Shown here: positions 26,803 to 38,011 of the stretch, in pieces | Position numbering within the stretch: position 1 is the first letter of the stretch | How the letters are laid out: each line of letters begins with the position of its first letter | Source: Methanomicrobiaceae archaeon | GTDB taxonomy: Archaea; Halobacteriota; Methanomicrobia; Methanomicrobiales; Methanomicrobiaceae | Direction: 5' to 3' | NCBI GenBank assembly: GCA_029762625.1 | Contig: JARVGI010000008.1 | Location: 7,739-71,738 of the forward strand | Length of the DNA stretch: 64,000 nt | The notes under the pieces: model-generated | Told to the model about the DNA's origin: nothing | The model's input: only the letters and a program-made list of their open reading frames with translations | Database searches by the model: none | Position numbers and translations under genes: made by a program

Positions 26803-27054
26803 ATGAACAGGGCCCAGGTTGCAGCCATGCAGAAAGCCGGGAATATCGACGGCCTCATCGAAGCGCTCCACGATCCGGAGGATTATATCCGGGGGGCCGC
26901 GGCAGACGCACTTGGCGGGTTTGCCGATCGCCGGGTGGCTGAAGCGCTGGAAACCGTTAAATTTTGTGATCCCGCCCTCCGGGTGAAACGGGCCGCATCA
27001 TACGCCCACGCAAGAGTGGTCGAGCGCATAAGAACCCGGGAAGAACAGTCATAA
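26803..27054 (+). CDS. Small HEAT-repeat protein
   Basis: This 83-residue protein is made of two HEAT/PBS-lyase-type helical repeats (GLIEALHDPEDYIRGAAADALGGF, then RVAEALETVKFCDPALRVKRAASYA). Such short proteins usually mediate protein contacts. A GGAGATCAGCG sequence lies upstream of the ATG. A longer HEAT protein is encoded at the other end of the window. No specific partner can be named. Confidence 0.75.
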   Translation: MNRAQVAAMQKAGNIDGLIEALHDPEDYIRGAAADALGGFADRRVAEALETVKFCDPALRVKRAASYAHARVVERIRTREEQS

Positions 27055-27096
27055 CTCCGGCGTTTTCCGGGGAAGATTGCATGGCTGCTCCTGGGG

Positions 27097-27351
27097 TTAC
27101 CACCAGAAGCGGCCACGTCCACGGCGTCCGCCACCGAAACAGCGGCCCATGCCGCCTCCCCGGGGCATCCCTCCCCGGCCGGCCCCGTATACGGGTGCGT
27201 TGCCGTACGCCGGGTTGCGGTACGCGGGTGCGTATCCTGTTCCCGGTTCGGCGGCGCCGGTCTGCGGTGCGTTTGCGGGGGTGCAGTATCCCATACCCCA
27301 CCCGGTCATCGGACCCCGACCGCGGGGTCCTGTTCCATCATATCCTGGCAT
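27097..27351 (-). CDS. DUF5320-type small Gly/Arg-rich protein
   Basis: The 84-residue product starts MPGYDGTGPRGRGPMTGWGMGYC, the hallmark of DUF5320 proteins, and continues as a Gly/Arg/Tyr/Pro-rich tail ending GRGRFWW. The start at 27351 is chosen because AAAGGAG precedes it and the hallmark begins there, although the frame extends 11 codons upstream. These proteins often accompany Mo/Fe-S cluster-related NifB/NifX-like or MRP-type ATPase genes. Here CO dehydrogenase and CooC lie nearby on the other strand. Confidence 0.8.
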   Translation of the reverse strand: MPGYDGTGPRGRGPMTGWGMGYCTPANAPQTGAAEPGTGYAPAYRNPAYGNAPVYGAGRGGMPRGGGMGRCFGGGRRGRGRFWW

Positions 27352-27641
27352 TTCAGTCTCCTTTTGTGGGTGATCCACCCACATAAGTACTCATATGCGC
27401 ACAATTACTTATAGGTTGAGGACACGGCAGCCTGTCATCCCCGAGGACGATAGCGTGGAGGAGCAGGAGAGCCGATGCCCGAAACCACGGCGTGGTACGT
27501 TCACCGGTAGCGTTCAGAGTACGGGAGCGCGGTGTTGGGGGCGGGCGTCTGCCGGATCAATGCGGTACAGGAGAAATCATTAAACACTCCTCCCGACGAA
27601 ACCACCTCTATCCATCCGGTGCTCGAATGGGGTGAACATGT

Positions 27642-29600
27642 ATGCCAAGAAAACATGCGAAATATGTGCAGGGAAAAATTACCGTGCCGGAGATTGAGCG
27701 GGCGAAGATGTCCCTCATGAACCCGGCGTTCATCCGGCAGAAGATCGACGAACGGACAATTGACGAGGCGGCGATGCCGGTACTCGATGTCATGCTCAGG
27801 GAAGGGATCGAGACGGTCTGGGACCGGTTTGAGCAGCAGCAGCCCCAGTGCAGGTACTGTTCGGAAGGGCTCTCCTGCAGCCGCTGCGCCATGGGCCCGT
27901 GCCGGATCATTCCCGAACATCACAGGGTGCGGGGCGTCTGCGGCGCGGATGCCGACCTCATCGTCGCCCGCAACCTCCTTGATACCATCGCCACCGGGGC
28001 GGCCGCCCACTCGGACCACGGCAGGGAGATCATCGAGACCATGTACAAGACAGCCGTCGGGGAGGCGCAGGGCTACGATATTACCGACATGGATAAACTC
28101 AAACGGATCGCCGGCGAGTTCGGCTTTGATGCGGAGGGAGAGAGTACCGAAGAGATCGCCCGTCGTGTTTCCCTCGCCCTGCTCGAAGAGTACGGGACGA
28201 TCAAGAACTTCATCCAGTTCACGAAGCGCGCTCCCGAACAGACCCAGGAGATCTGGGACGCTGCCGGGATCCGGCCGCGGAGCGTGGACCGGGAGATCGT
28301 CGACGCCATGCACCGCATCCAGATGGGGGTGGGCGCCGACTACACCACCATCCTCGCTCACGGACTGCGCACCGCCCTCGGCGACGGGTGGGGCGGATCC
28401 CTGATGGCCACCGAGATCTCGGACGTGATGTTCGGCACGCCGACCATCAACCAGTCATGGGTCAACCTCGGCGTGGTCAAGAAGGAGCAGGTCAACATCT
28501 CCCTGCACGGGCACAACCCCGTGCTCTCGGAGATGATCGTCAGGGCGGCCGAAGACCCCGAACTCCTCGACCTGGCGAGAGCAAAGGGCGCCGCCGGGAT
28601 CAATCTGGTGGGGCTGTGCTGCACCGGCAACGAGCTCCTGATGCGCAAGGGCATCCCCCAGGCAGGCAACCACTTCAACCAGGAGCTGCTCATTGCTACC
28701 GGTGCACTGGAGGTCATGATCATCGACTACCAGTGCATCTTCCCCTCCCTGCCCCGCACCGCCTCCTGCTACCACACCCACATCGTCTCCACCAGCCCGA
28801 AATCAAAAGTGCCGGGATCGCTCTACTACGGGTTCTACCCCGAGACGGCCATCGACACGGCCAAAGAGATCATCAGGCTCGCCATCGAGAACTTCCCCAA
28901 CCGCAACCCGGACAGGGTGCTCATCCCCGCAGAACCCATGAAGGTGGTGACCGGCTTTTCGGTGGAGGCGATCCAGACGGCGCTCGGGGGCACGTTTCAG
29001 CCCCTCGTCGATGCCATCGCCGCAGGCACGATCCGGGGTGCCGTCGGGGTGGTGGGCTGCAACAACCCGAAGGTCAGGCACGACTACGGCCACGTTACTC
29101 TCGGCAAGGAGCTGATCAAGCGCGATATCCTGCTTGTCGAGACCGGGTGTGCCGCCATCGCCTCGGGCAAGGCAGGACTGCTCCGCCCCGAAGCGGCAGA
29201 ACTCGCCGGCCCCGGGCTGCGGGAGATCTGCAAAACGCTCGGGATCCCCCCGGTGCTCCATATGGGCTCCTGCGTGGACTGCTCCAGGATCCTTGTGCTC
29301 GCCGCCGAGCTTGCCAAAACCCTCGGGGTAGGCATCCACCAGCTCCCCATCGCCGGAGCGGCACCGGAGTGGTACTCCCAGAAGGCGGTCTCCATCGCCA
29401 GCTATTTCGTCGCCTCGGGGGTGTACACTGTGCTCGGGCCAATGCCCAAGATCACCGGCAGCAGCAACGTCGTCCACCTGCTCACCGAAGGCCTCAACGA
29501 TGTGGTGAAGGCCTCCTTCGCAGTCGAACCAGACCCCGTGAAGGCGGCAGAGCTCATCGACCGGCACATCGGGGACAAACGGACCGCGCTCGGGATCTGA
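27642..29600 (+). CDS. cooS: Anaerobic Ni-Fe carbon monoxide dehydrogenase, catalytic subunit CooS
   Basis: CooS oxidises CO to CO2 (reversibly) at a Ni-4Fe-4S C-cluster. The 652-residue protein keeps all C-cluster ligands: His in LHGHNPVL, and Cys in LVGLCCTGNE, DYQCIFPS, GVVGCNNPK, VETGCAAIASG and GSCVDCSR. The B-cluster pattern C-x2-C-x4-C is present (CSRCAMGPC) with a later GVCGAD. The D-cluster region is unusual: CRYC gives C-x2-C, with Ser where the second D-cluster Cys of the C-x7-C type would be. The start has GGGGTGA upstream. cooC follows after 2 nt. No CooF, hydrogenase or acetyl-CoA synthase genes adjoin. Confidence 0.95.
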   Translation: MPRKHAKYVQGKITVPEIERAKMSLMNPAFIRQKIDERTIDEAAMPVLDVMLREGIETVWDRFEQQQPQCRYCSEGLSCSRCAMGPCRIIPEHHRVRGVCGADADLIVARNLLDTIATGAAAHSDHGREIIETMYKTAVGEAQGYDITDMDKLKRIAGEFGFDAEGESTEEIARRVSLALLEEYGTIKNFIQFTKRAPEQTQEIWDAAGIRPRSVDREIVDAMHRIQMGVGADYTTILAHGLRTALGDGWGGSLMATEISDVMFGTPTINQSWVNLGVVKKEQVNISLHGHNPVLSEMIVRAAEDPELLDLARAKGAAGINLVGLCCTGNELLMRKGIPQAGNHFNQELLIATGALEVMIIDYQCIFPSLPRTASCYHTHIVSTSPKSKVPGSLYYGFYPETAIDTAKEIIRLAIENFPNRNPDRVLIPAEPMKVVTGFSVEAIQTALGGTFQPLVDAIAAGTIRGAVGVVGCNNPKVRHDYGHVTLGKELIKRDILLVETGCAAIASGKAGLLRPEAAELAGPGLREICKTLGIPPVLHMGSCVDCSRILVLAAELAKTLGVGIHQLPIAGAAPEWYSQKAVSIASYFVASGVYTVLGPMPKITGSSNVVHLLTEGLNDVVKASFAVEPDPVKAAELIDRHIGDKRTALGI

Positions 29601-29602
29601 CC

Positions 29603-30499
29603 ATGGGAACGACCGCAGAACAAAAACAGCGTATGCGTGCCGCCACGGCCGCGTTGAACTCCATGCACCATGAACCGCCGGACGGCTTCCGGGTGGTGGT
29701 CTGCGGCAAGGGCGGGGTGGGCAAGACCACCGTTACCGCCCTGCTGGCCCGGCGTCTTGCTCTCCGGGGCATGAAAGTGCTTGCCGTCGACGAGGACCCC
29801 CAGCAGAACCTCGCCTTCTCACTGGGCTATCCTCTGGAGGCCGCCGATGCCCTCGTCCCCCTCTCCCGCAACTTTGACTACGTGGAGGAGAAGGTGGGGG
29901 CGCGGCCCGGTGAGGGGTGGGGGCTGCTGCTCGCCCTCAACCCCGACGTAACCGATGTCGTCGACCGGTTCGGGGTGCACCTCGACGAGGGGATCGATTG
30001 CCTGGTGATGGGGAGCGTGGTGCAGGCGGCCACCGGCTGCCTCTGCCCGGAGAACGCCCTGCTGAACGCGGTCATCCGCTACATCCGCCTGCGCGAGGAC
30101 GAGGCGATCCTCCTCGATACCCAGGCAGGCGTCGAGCACTTCGGCCGCGCCCTCGCCGAAGGGTTTTCGCAGACCCTCGTGGTCACCGAACCGGGGCGCA
30201 ATTCCCTCCAGGTCGCACTCCAAGCCGCACGCCTCGCAGCCGACCTCGGCATCCCCCGACGCCACCTCGTGGTCAACAAGACCAGGAACGGTGCGGACAG
30301 GGAAAAGGTCGAGACATTTCTGGGGGACGACCACCCCTTCGCGTCGGTGATCTATCTGCCCTTCGACGAGCGGGTGCTGGATACGGAACCAGCCGTCTCC
30401 GCACTGCTCGACGATCCGTCGCCTTTCGTGGAGGGCATCGCGGCCATCGAGGAGCTACTTCTCGCATGCAGCCGCAGCGGCAGGCCCGCACCCGGGTAG
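29603..30499 (+). CDS. cooC: CooC-type nickel-inserting ATPase
   Basis: CooC is a SIMIBI/MinD-type ATPase that matures the nickel cluster of CooS. The 298-residue protein has the deviant Walker A CGKGGVGKTTVTALLA (about 33-48), VDEDPQQNLAFSLG in switch I, and the C-x-C nickel-binding pair in TGCLCPEN. DTQAGVEHFGR forms Walker B/switch II, and VNKTRN is the base-recognition motif. The N-terminal 30 residues are an extension relative to short CooC proteins. The ATG at 29603 lies 2 nt after the cooS stop, so the longer upstream frame is a shadow of cooS. Confidence 0.93.
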   Translation: MGTTAEQKQRMRAATAALNSMHHEPPDGFRVVVCGKGGVGKTTVTALLARRLALRGMKVLAVDEDPQQNLAFSLGYPLEAADALVPLSRNFDYVEEKVGARPGEGWGLLLALNPDVTDVVDRFGVHLDEGIDCLVMGSVVQAATGCLCPENALLNAVIRYIRLREDEAILLDTQAGVEHFGRALAEGFSQTLVVTEPGRNSLQVALQAARLAADLGIPRRHLVVNKTRNGADREKVETFLGDDHPFASVIYLPFDERVLDTEPAVSALLDDPSPFVEGIAAIEELLLACSRSGRPAPG

Positions 30500-30514
30500 A
30501 CGGGGGAACACCCC

Positions 30515-30799
30515 TCATCCCTTCCGCTGCTTCTCGATCCAGGCGTGCACAATCTCTTTTACCTCTTCGGGTGTCATGTGAGGGGTCATGTTCTCGCGCA
30601 GGTGTACCTCGAGGGCGGTGAGAATGGGGTTGATGACCTTCTCCACCGTCAATTGTGCTATCTCGAGGGGAGTGTCCGACCCGAATTCCATTGATGCACT
30701 GCGTTCTTCCACGAGGGTATAGAGGTGGTCGAGTTCGCCGGTCTCCGCGATCACTCGGTCCAGGGTTACCGCCCAGCGGTCAGGTTCTTTGGTGTTCAT
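30515..30799 (-). CDS. Small hypothetical protein
   Basis: This 94-residue acidic, helix-rich protein is not recognised. It begins [21 protein letters not shown] and ends in a basic, amphipathic segment ([18 protein letters not shown]). Composition is even and codon use resembles its neighbours, which favours a real gene. It is convergent with cooC and divergent from the double rubredoxin. No motif supports a function. Confidence 0.55.
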   Translation of the reverse strand: MNTKEPDRWAVTLDRVIAETGELDHLYTLVEERSASMEFGSDTPLEIAQLTVEKVINPILTALEVHLRENMTPHMTPEEVKEIVHAWIEKQRKG

Positions 30800-30946
30800 G
30801 GAGCATCATCCGTGCCGTTGCCCCGCGTGACCGAGCGCCGGCATACCCAGGCGTCGGGGGGCAGGGAGTATAAGCATTCGGCATCCGCCCGGCGACAGGT
30901 ATATCTGCATCCTCACCAACCCAGCATCGTTCTTGGAGGAACACCA

Positions 30947-31330
30947 ATGCAGGATGTGCAACGCTACCAGTGCAAACCGTGCGGCTATATCTATTCCCCG
31001 CTCCGGGGTGAACCGCACCGCGGGATTCCCGCAGGAACCGAGTTCGTGGACCTCCCCGACGACTACACGTGCCCCGTCTGCGGGGCAACGGGGAAGGGGA
31101 AGGTCGGCAAGGGGGCGTTCGTGCCCTTTGCACCGACGAAGTACCGCTGCAAGGTCTGCGGCTATATCTACGATGAAGCGCGGGGAGAAGCCCGGCACGG
31201 CATACCCAGGGGGACCCGCTTCGTCGACCTTCCCGACGATTACGTCTGCCCGGTCTGCGGCCTGGACCCTAAGATCACGGAATTCTACGGCAAGGTCGGC
31301 AAGGCACAGTTCGAACCGCTGGACATATAA
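30947..31330 (+). CDS. Tandem double rubredoxin
   Basis: This 127-residue electron carrier is made of two rubredoxin domains, each with two C-x2-C iron sites. The first has [10 protein letters not shown] and YTCPVCGA (about residues 7-50); the second has [10 protein letters not shown] and YVCPVCGL (about 70-112). The aromatic usually before the second CPVCG pair is Tyr in both. Rubredoxins pass electrons to oxygen-detoxifying flavodiiron proteins and peroxidases in anaerobes. The frame is open upstream, but GGAGGAA before the ATG at 30947 fixes the start. Confidence 0.93.
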   Translation: MQDVQRYQCKPCGYIYSPLRGEPHRGIPAGTEFVDLPDDYTCPVCGATGKGKVGKGAFVPFAPTKYRCKVCGYIYDEARGEARHGIPRGTRFVDLPDDYVCPVCGLDPKITEFYGKVGKAQFEPLDI

Positions 31331-31376
31331 GTGCGGTGCCAGGGCACCCATAGGGGAAAACGAGAGGGAGGCGGCG

Positions 31377-32591
31377 TCAGGGAAACAGTATCCTGGACTG
31401 TTCCAGCGCCACCACTGCAGGGAGCTTCTTCCCGGTCAGAAACTCAATGCAGGCCCCCCCTCCTGTCGAGATGTGGGAGAAATGACTCTCGATCCCCAGC
31501 GCTTCGATCACCGCCGCCGTATGCCCGCCGCCGACCACCGAGAACTCAGCCTTCGTTGCGGCCTTGAGCAGCTCGTTGGTGCCGATGGCGAAGGGCTCTT
31601 CCTCGAAGACCCCTGCGGGACCGTTCATCACCACTGTTCCCGACGAGGCGAGGATCTCGGAGAAGGTCACCACCGAGTCGAGGCCCAGGTCGAGGATGGG
31701 GGCATCACCGGGTATATTGCCGACCTCGTATTCGGCCCGCACCCCCTCCTCCCGCACCGCAACGTGGATTGGCACGATGATGCGGTCACGGTGCCGCTGC
31801 AGCAGGCTGCGGGCGGTCTCCACCTCATTTTGGGCGCCCAGGCGTTCGATCAGCTGCGCCGACGGCGTGCCGATCGCAGCGTTGTCGGCGAGCAAAAAGA
31901 CGTTTGCCACCACCCCCACCACCATCACCGCATCGGCGATGCCGCCGTCAAGGACGTGGCGCGCCACGCTGATGGAGTCGTCGACCTTGCTGCCGCCCAG
32001 CACGAAGGTGACCGGGCGGGGCGCGTCCTCGAAGACCCGGGAGAGGGTAGCGACCTCCCGCTCCATGAGCAGGCCCGCGGCGGAGCGCATGGCGAGCGGC
32101 AGGCCGACGATGGTGGGCTGCGAGCGGTGGGCGGTGCCGAATGCGTCGTTGACGAAGATATCCCCGAGTGCGGCGAGCTTTTTGACGATATGCGTGGTGC
32201 GGGCGTCCTCCGGTTTTAATTTGAGGTTTTCCTCCGCATTGAACCGCACATTCTCCAGCATGAGCACCTCGCCGTACCCAAGATCCCTGATCGCGTCGCG
32301 GGCGCAGCGGCCGAAGATGTCGTCGATGTAGTGGACGTTGCGGCCGAGCATCCGCTGCAGTTTTGCCGCATGGGCTTCGAGCGTGGTGAAATCTTTCTTT
32401 CCCGGGCGGCTCTGGTGGGTGAGGATCACGCACTTCGCGTCGTCGAGCGCCTCGATGGTAGGCAGGTGCTCCCTGAACCGTTTGTCATCCAGAATAAGGT
32501 TGGATGCGGGATCGATGGGTGAGTTGAAGTCGACACGAACCAGCACCGTCCTGTGGGACGGCTCCACATCTTGTAGTGTTGCAAATACCAT
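31377..32591 (-). CDS. pgk: Phosphoglycerate kinase
   Basis: Pgk catalyses ADP/ATP-linked interconversion of 1,3-bisphosphoglycerate and 3-phosphoglycerate, here probably in gluconeogenesis. The 404-residue protein shows VRVDFNSPI (about 20-28), LTHQSRPG, LENVRFNAEEN, FVNDAFGTAHRSQ, VLGGSKVDDS, NGPAGVFEEEPFAIGT and VVGGGHT with STGGGACIEFLTGK. The ATG at 32591 precedes VFATLQDVE, a normal N terminus; the frame's longer start adds unrelated residues. It lies 214 bp downstream of atpD, with a T-run between, so it is probably transcribed separately. Confidence 0.95.
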   Translation of the reverse strand: MVFATLQDVEPSHRTVLVRVDFNSPIDPASNLILDDKRFREHLPTIEALDDAKCVILTHQSRPGKKDFTTLEAHAAKLQRMLGRNVHYIDDIFGRCARDAIRDLGYGEVLMLENVRFNAEENLKLKPEDARTTHIVKKLAALGDIFVNDAFGTAHRSQPTIVGLPLAMRSAAGLLMEREVATLSRVFEDAPRPVTFVLGGSKVDDSISVARHVLDGGIADAVMVVGVVANVFLLADNAAIGTPSAQLIERLGAQNEVETARSLLQRHRDRIIVPIHVAVREEGVRAEYEVGNIPGDAPILDLGLDSVVTFSEILASSGTVVMNGPAGVFEEEPFAIGTNELLKAATKAEFSVVGGGHTAAVIEALGIESHFSHISTGGGACIEFLTGKKLPAVVALEQSRILFP

Positions 32592-32795
32592 TGAGACCAG
32601 CCTGCCGCAGCGCGATTTTGTTCTTCTCCAGTAGATGCGATGGGGCACAGAAAAAGATTATTGCTTTCCAGAGAGGCCGGAAGGCAGGAGCGGCACATGC
32701 GGTACACGGGAATCACCCCTGTGCGACGGTATTTCCCAAAAATTGCCCGGTCTTCGGAGCATGACAGGTATCCCTGCAGCAGGGGCCGGGGGTGG

Positions 32796-32802
32796 AAAAA
32801 AA
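32796..32802 (-). terminator. T-run terminator of the ATP synthase operon
   Basis: Seven A on the plus strand give T7 on the minus strand, beginning 3 nt after the atpD stop. It marks the likely end of the atpHIKECFABD transcript. Confidence 0.65.
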
Positions 32803-32805
32803 GGT

Positions 32806-33432
32806 TCAGGCGTTTTTCGCCTTGATCTTTTTTAAGCGGACGAGTTCGTCCCGTTCCATCTCGTCGAGCCGCATCTTGATGAAGTCGCCGGCCTCTTTGA
32901 GCTCGGGGATGACCTTGAACTCCAGAGCGTTCACCCGGCGCTTGGTGGACTCGATCTCGTCGAGCAGCCGCTTCATGGTGGTCTCCATTTGCGCGGCATT
33001 GATGATGGCGTCGACGAGCTCCTCGAAGGCCGTTGCGGTCTCGTCGATGACCGAGGTGGTGCCGAGCACCCCGTAGCCGCGCTCGGCGAGGGTCTTTCGC
33101 ACCGCCTGCGACTCGATGTCGGGCACCACGACGCCCATAATATTCTTTTTCTTGAGATCGAGGGTGGGGGATTCCTTGACTGCCATGGCAGCCGCCTTCA
33201 CCCCGATCGCCCCCTCCACGGTGTTGGCAAGGGCGACCATTTCGAATGCCCGGTCGTACTTCTCCAGCATCTCGCCGCGGATCTCTTTGGCATCCTCAAG
33301 CACCTTGAAGAACTCCAGGATCAGCCCATCGCGCTTCATCTTGAGAATGTTGTAGCCTCGCTCGGAGAGCTTGATCTTCTTTTTGAGGTTGATCAGTTCC
33401 GAGCGGGTCGGCTTTACATCTGTCAGCGCCAT
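32806..33432 (-). CDS. atpD: A-type ATP synthase subunit D (central stalk)
   Basis: Subunit D forms the rotating central shaft inside the A3B3 head. The 208-residue protein is a long alpha-helical hairpin: an N-terminal helix (TRSELINLKKKIKLSERGYNILKMKRD) and a C-terminal helix (TTMKRLLDEIESTKRRVNALEFKVIPELKE) around a small beta region. Length and pattern are normal. It is the last gene of the operon, 6 nt after atpB. Confidence 0.95.
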   Translation of the reverse strand: MALTDVKPTRSELINLKKKIKLSERGYNILKMKRDGLILEFFKVLEDAKEIRGEMLEKYDRAFEMVALANTVEGAIGVKAAAMAVKESPTLDLKKKNIMGVVVPDIESQAVRKTLAERGYGVLGTTSVIDETATAFEELVDAIINAAQMETTMKRLLDEIESTKRRVNALEFKVIPELKEAGDFIKMRLDEMERDELVRLKKIKAKNA

Positions 33433-33438
33433 GGATCC

Positions 33439-34878
<1,440 letters not shown>

Positions 34879-34883
34879 GGTTC

Positions 34884-36629
34884 TCAGGCCTCCTTGAGTG
34901 CGGTGAATTCGGCTTCCATCTGCGCGTAGATCTTTTCAAGCAGCACATTGTAGTCCTTCTCGAACTTCACCTGCGGCAGATCGTTCTTCGCCTTGATGGC
35001 GACGATCTGCGAGGTGAGCACCCCTGCCCGCTGGGCGGCGGACGCCCGGTCGGCGTAGGTCTTGATGGCCTTGAGCATGTCGTACTGCTTTGCCATGGAA
35101 CAGTAAGTGTCCACGGGATCGAAGGCGTTCTGCTGCAAAAAGACCTCGCGGATGAGGCGGGCGACCTCGATGGTCACCTGCTCCTCTTCGGGCAGGGCAT
35201 CGGATCCCACCAGCTGCACGATCTCCTGCAGCTCGGATTCCTTCTGGAGCACCTCCATCGCCCACGCCCGGATCCGGTTCCACTCGGGGTTGACGTTCTC
35301 GTCGTACCAGTCGTGGAGCGAGTCGAGGTAGAGCGAGTAGGAGTTCAGCCAGTTGATTGCCGGAAAGTGGCGGCGCTGGGCCAGCTTGGCGTCCAGTGCC
35401 CAGAACACCTTGACGATGCGCAGGGTGTTCTGCGTGACCGGCTCGGAGAAATCGCCGCCCGGCGGCGAGACCGCCCCGATCACCGTGACCGAGCCCATGT
35501 CCTGGTTCAGCGTCTCCACGCGTCCCGCACGCTCGTAGAACTCCGAGAGGCGTGCCGCCAGGTACGCGGGGTACCCCTCTTCGCCGGGCATCTCCTCGAG
35601 GCGGGAGGAGATCTCGCGCATCGCTTCCGCCCACCGGGAGGTGGAGTCCGCCATGAGCGAGACATCGTAGCCCATGTCACGGAAGTACTCGGCGATGGTG
35701 ATCCCGGTGTACACCGACGCCTCTCGTGCCGCCACCGGCATGTTGGAGGTGTTGGCGATGAGCACGGTGCGCTCCATGAGCGGTTTGCCCGTCCTCGGGT
35801 CCTCCAGCTCCGGGAACTCGGTCAGCACCTCGGTCATCTCGTTGCCGCGCTCGCCGCAGCCGATATAGACCACGATCTCCGCATCGGACCACTTCGCCAG
35901 CGCCTGCTGGGTGACCGTCTTTCCGCTGCCGAACGGCCCGGGGATGGCCGCCGTACCGCCTTTGGCGATGGGGAAGAGGCCATCTAAGATACGCTGCCCG
36001 GTGATCAGCGGGATGTCCGGGTTCTTCTTCTCGGTCACCGGGCGGGGCACGCGGACCGGCCACTTCTGCATCATGGTCAGCTCGGTGCCGTCCTCGAGCA
36101 CGCAGACGGTCTCCTCGACCGTGAAGCTGCCGGTCCTGATCTCCCTGATCACGCCGCCTTTGAGATTCGGCGGGACCATGATCCGGTGTACGATGTTTGT
36201 CTCCTGCACTTCACCGATGATGGTTCCTGGCCCGACCGTATCCCCCGCCTTCTTGACGGGGACGAACTCCCACTTCTTCTCGTGGGAGAGACCCGGTGCG
36301 GTAACGCCCCGCTCGATAAAGTCGCCCATTTTTTCCACGAGCACCTCGAGCGGCCGCTGAATACCGTCGTAGATACTTGTCAGCAGGCCGGGGCCGAGTT
36401 CCACTGCCAGCGAAAGTCCCGTGTTTTCCACGGGCTCGCCGGGACGGATGCCGGCTGTGTCCTCATAGACCTGGATGATAATGTTCTCACCCTGGATCTT
36501 GATGACCTCTCCCATCAGCTGCTCATGGCCGACCTTCACCACATCGTACATGTGGGCATCAAGATCGACCGCAGTGACCACGGGTCCGGCAATCCGCTTA
36601 AGAATTCCCTTTGTTCGTGTTACTTCCAC
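34884..36629 (-). CDS. atpA: A-type ATP synthase catalytic subunit A
   Basis: Subunit A is the catalytic ATP-making subunit. The 581-residue protein has the archaeal non-homologous insertion (about 110-190), Walker [18 protein letters not shown] (about 231-247), [13 protein letters not shown]-type catalytic region ([19 protein letters not shown]) and [18 protein letters not shown]. No intein interrupts it. It starts at GTG, overlapping the end of atpF by 10 nt, so translation is probably coupled. Confidence 0.97.
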   Translation of the reverse strand: MEVTRTKGILKRIAGPVVTAVDLDAHMYDVVKVGHEQLMGEVIKIQGENIIIQVYEDTAGIRPGEPVENTGLSLAVELGPGLLTSIYDGIQRPLEVLVEKMGDFIERGVTAPGLSHEKKWEFVPVKKAGDTVGPGTIIGEVQETNIVHRIMVPPNLKGGVIREIRTGSFTVEETVCVLEDGTELTMMQKWPVRVPRPVTEKKNPDIPLITGQRILDGLFPIAKGGTAAIPGPFGSGKTVTQQALAKWSDAEIVVYIGCGERGNEMTEVLTEFPELEDPRTGKPLMERTVLIANTSNMPVAAREASVYTGITIAEYFRDMGYDVSLMADSTSRWAEAMREISSRLEEMPGEEGYPAYLAARLSEFYERAGRVETLNQDMGSVTVIGAVSPPGGDFSEPVTQNTLRIVKVFWALDAKLAQRRHFPAINWLNSYSLYLDSLHDWYDENVNPEWNRIRAWAMEVLQKESELQEIVQLVGSDALPEEEQVTIEVARLIREVFLQQNAFDPVDTYCSMAKQYDMLKAIKTYADRASAAQRAGVLTSQIVAIKAKNDLPQVKFEKDYNVLLEKIYAQMEAEFTALKEA

Positions 36630-36922
36630 AGATCAACACCCATTGCTTTAATGATACGCTCTCTCATCGTAATCCCGCCCTCTTCGGCACCGATAGCCAC
36701 CACCGTCGGCGTCACCGATTCTTCCAGTGCGATACGGAGCCTGGGGGGAAGGCGCTGCATGTCGCTGCCCTTGATCACGAGAATAGCCACATTCTCGTTT
36801 TCGAGAAGCTTCGTCACCACGTCCTTCAGTTTTTCATCGTCATCCGCGGGATAGGTCATCTGGATCCCCGCAAGCTGGAACCCGATGATAAATTCGCTGT
36901 TGCCGACTACCGCAATCTCCAT
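36620..36922 (-). CDS. atpF: A-type ATP synthase subunit F
   Basis: This small central-stalk subunit of 100 residues has a Rossmann-like fold. It begins [20 protein letters not shown] and contains [18 protein letters not shown] and [10 protein letters not shown], the family signature. It sits between atpC (1-nt gap) and atpA (10-nt overlap). Confidence 0.95.
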   Translation of the reverse strand: MEIAVVGNSEFIIGFQLAGIQMTYPADDDEKLKDVVTKLLENENVAILVIKGSDMQRLPPRLRIALEESVTPTVVAIGAEEGGITMRERIIKAMGVDLWK

Positions 36923-36923
36923 C

Positions 36924-37994
36924 TCATATCACCAGATAACTCTGAATGCGCTCGGTGGGCAGGTTCGACTCTTTCCCGCGGGCGAGGGCCCGGAGGTTGA
37001 TGACTTCAAAGCGCTTTCTCTCCAGGTAGTCGAGAATCGTTACAATCGAAAAGACATGCCGCTTCGATATCCGTGTCATCTTGTCGAGGCGAAGATGGGT
37101 CAGTGCATTTTCGATTGCATGAATGGGTGCGTCACCCCGGATCTGGTCAATCAGGCCACCGAGTGTTTCAGCCCCGACCCTCTGCTGGAGCGTCTCGATC
37201 AATTCATCGGACGCTTCCGCAACGGCAAGGCGGACCAGTTCATCCGGTTTCACCTCGCCTCCTTCGATGAACATCTCCCTGGCATCCTCGGGGATCGGTC
37301 CCTGCCTGAGACGGAACGCCACCTGGAGATTGCGGATGTCGATTTCCAGCTGGATATACTCGAGGAACGCACGCCCGCCCTTCACGCCCGCTTGTGCGGT
37401 CTCGATCAGGTCGGCATAGTAGGCCTTGTAGAGCTCGTTCTCCATATGTGCGTAGCTTCCCGACTCATGTGCCGCGGGAAACTCCTTTTCGACCACCGGA
37501 TAGAGCCTTTTCCCCTTCAGTGCCTCGACCACCCGTTCGGGCGATTCCTCGCCGAGCAGGCGATCGAGGGTGATACGGTCCAGCGATCCCGCCGGGATCA
37601 GGATCTCCTTGATCTTGCCCACACGCATCCCCTGGCTTTTGCCCCGCAGGATGGTGAGCACGTTCTGGATATCCCAGCTGCGAAGGTAGGTCTGCAGGAA
37701 GATCCTCAGTCTGCCAGGGGTGATCGCCAGGATCTTCTGGTACTCCTTGGCAAGGTTCCACGAAAGGGCGACCTCCACGAGATCGATGCCCGAAAACGAT
37801 TGCGACAGCTCATCGATTTCCGCTTTGTACTGGGATTCTTCTATGATGCGGGTAATCTCGGGCAGGCTCATGTTCAGCATCCGGAGGTATTCCTCGCGGG
37901 GCAGGAGCTTGGATTTACGCACCCGCATGCGGGTGGTGACATAGATGTAGGGGGCAGGGCCGATAGCCGAACCGGCTACGCTAATTGACGTCAT
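36924..37994 (-). CDS. atpC: A-type ATP synthase subunit C
   Basis: Subunit C is the funnel-like V-type d/C subunit that links the central stalk to the K ring. The 356-residue protein is helical with the three-fold repeated pattern of the family: [60 protein letters not shown] and [26 protein letters not shown] precedes the ATG. The closest neighbours are atpE (17-nt gap) and atpF. Confidence 0.93.
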   Translation of the reverse strand: MTSISVAGSAIGPAPYIYVTTRMRVRKSKLLPREEYLRMLNMSLPEITRIIEESQYKAEIDELSQSFSGIDLVEVALSWNLAKEYQKILAITPGRLRIFLQTYLRSWDIQNVLTILRGKSQGMRVGKIKEILIPAGSLDRITLDRLLGEESPERVVEALKGKRLYPVVEKEFPAAHESGSYAHMENELYKAYYADLIETAQAGVKGGRAFLEYIQLEIDIRNLQVAFRLRQGPIPEDAREMFIEGGEVKPDELVRLAVAEASDELIETLQQRVGAETLGGLIDQIRGDAPIHAIENALTHLRLDKMTRISKRHVFSIVTILDYLERKRFEVINLRALARGKESNLPTERIQSYLVI

Positions 37995-38011
37995 ACACTC
38001 ACCCTCCCACG

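Noticed and set aside
28388-29602. Upstream extension of cooC in frame
   Set aside because: It is a shadow of cooS; the SIMIBI fold starts only after the ATG at 29603.
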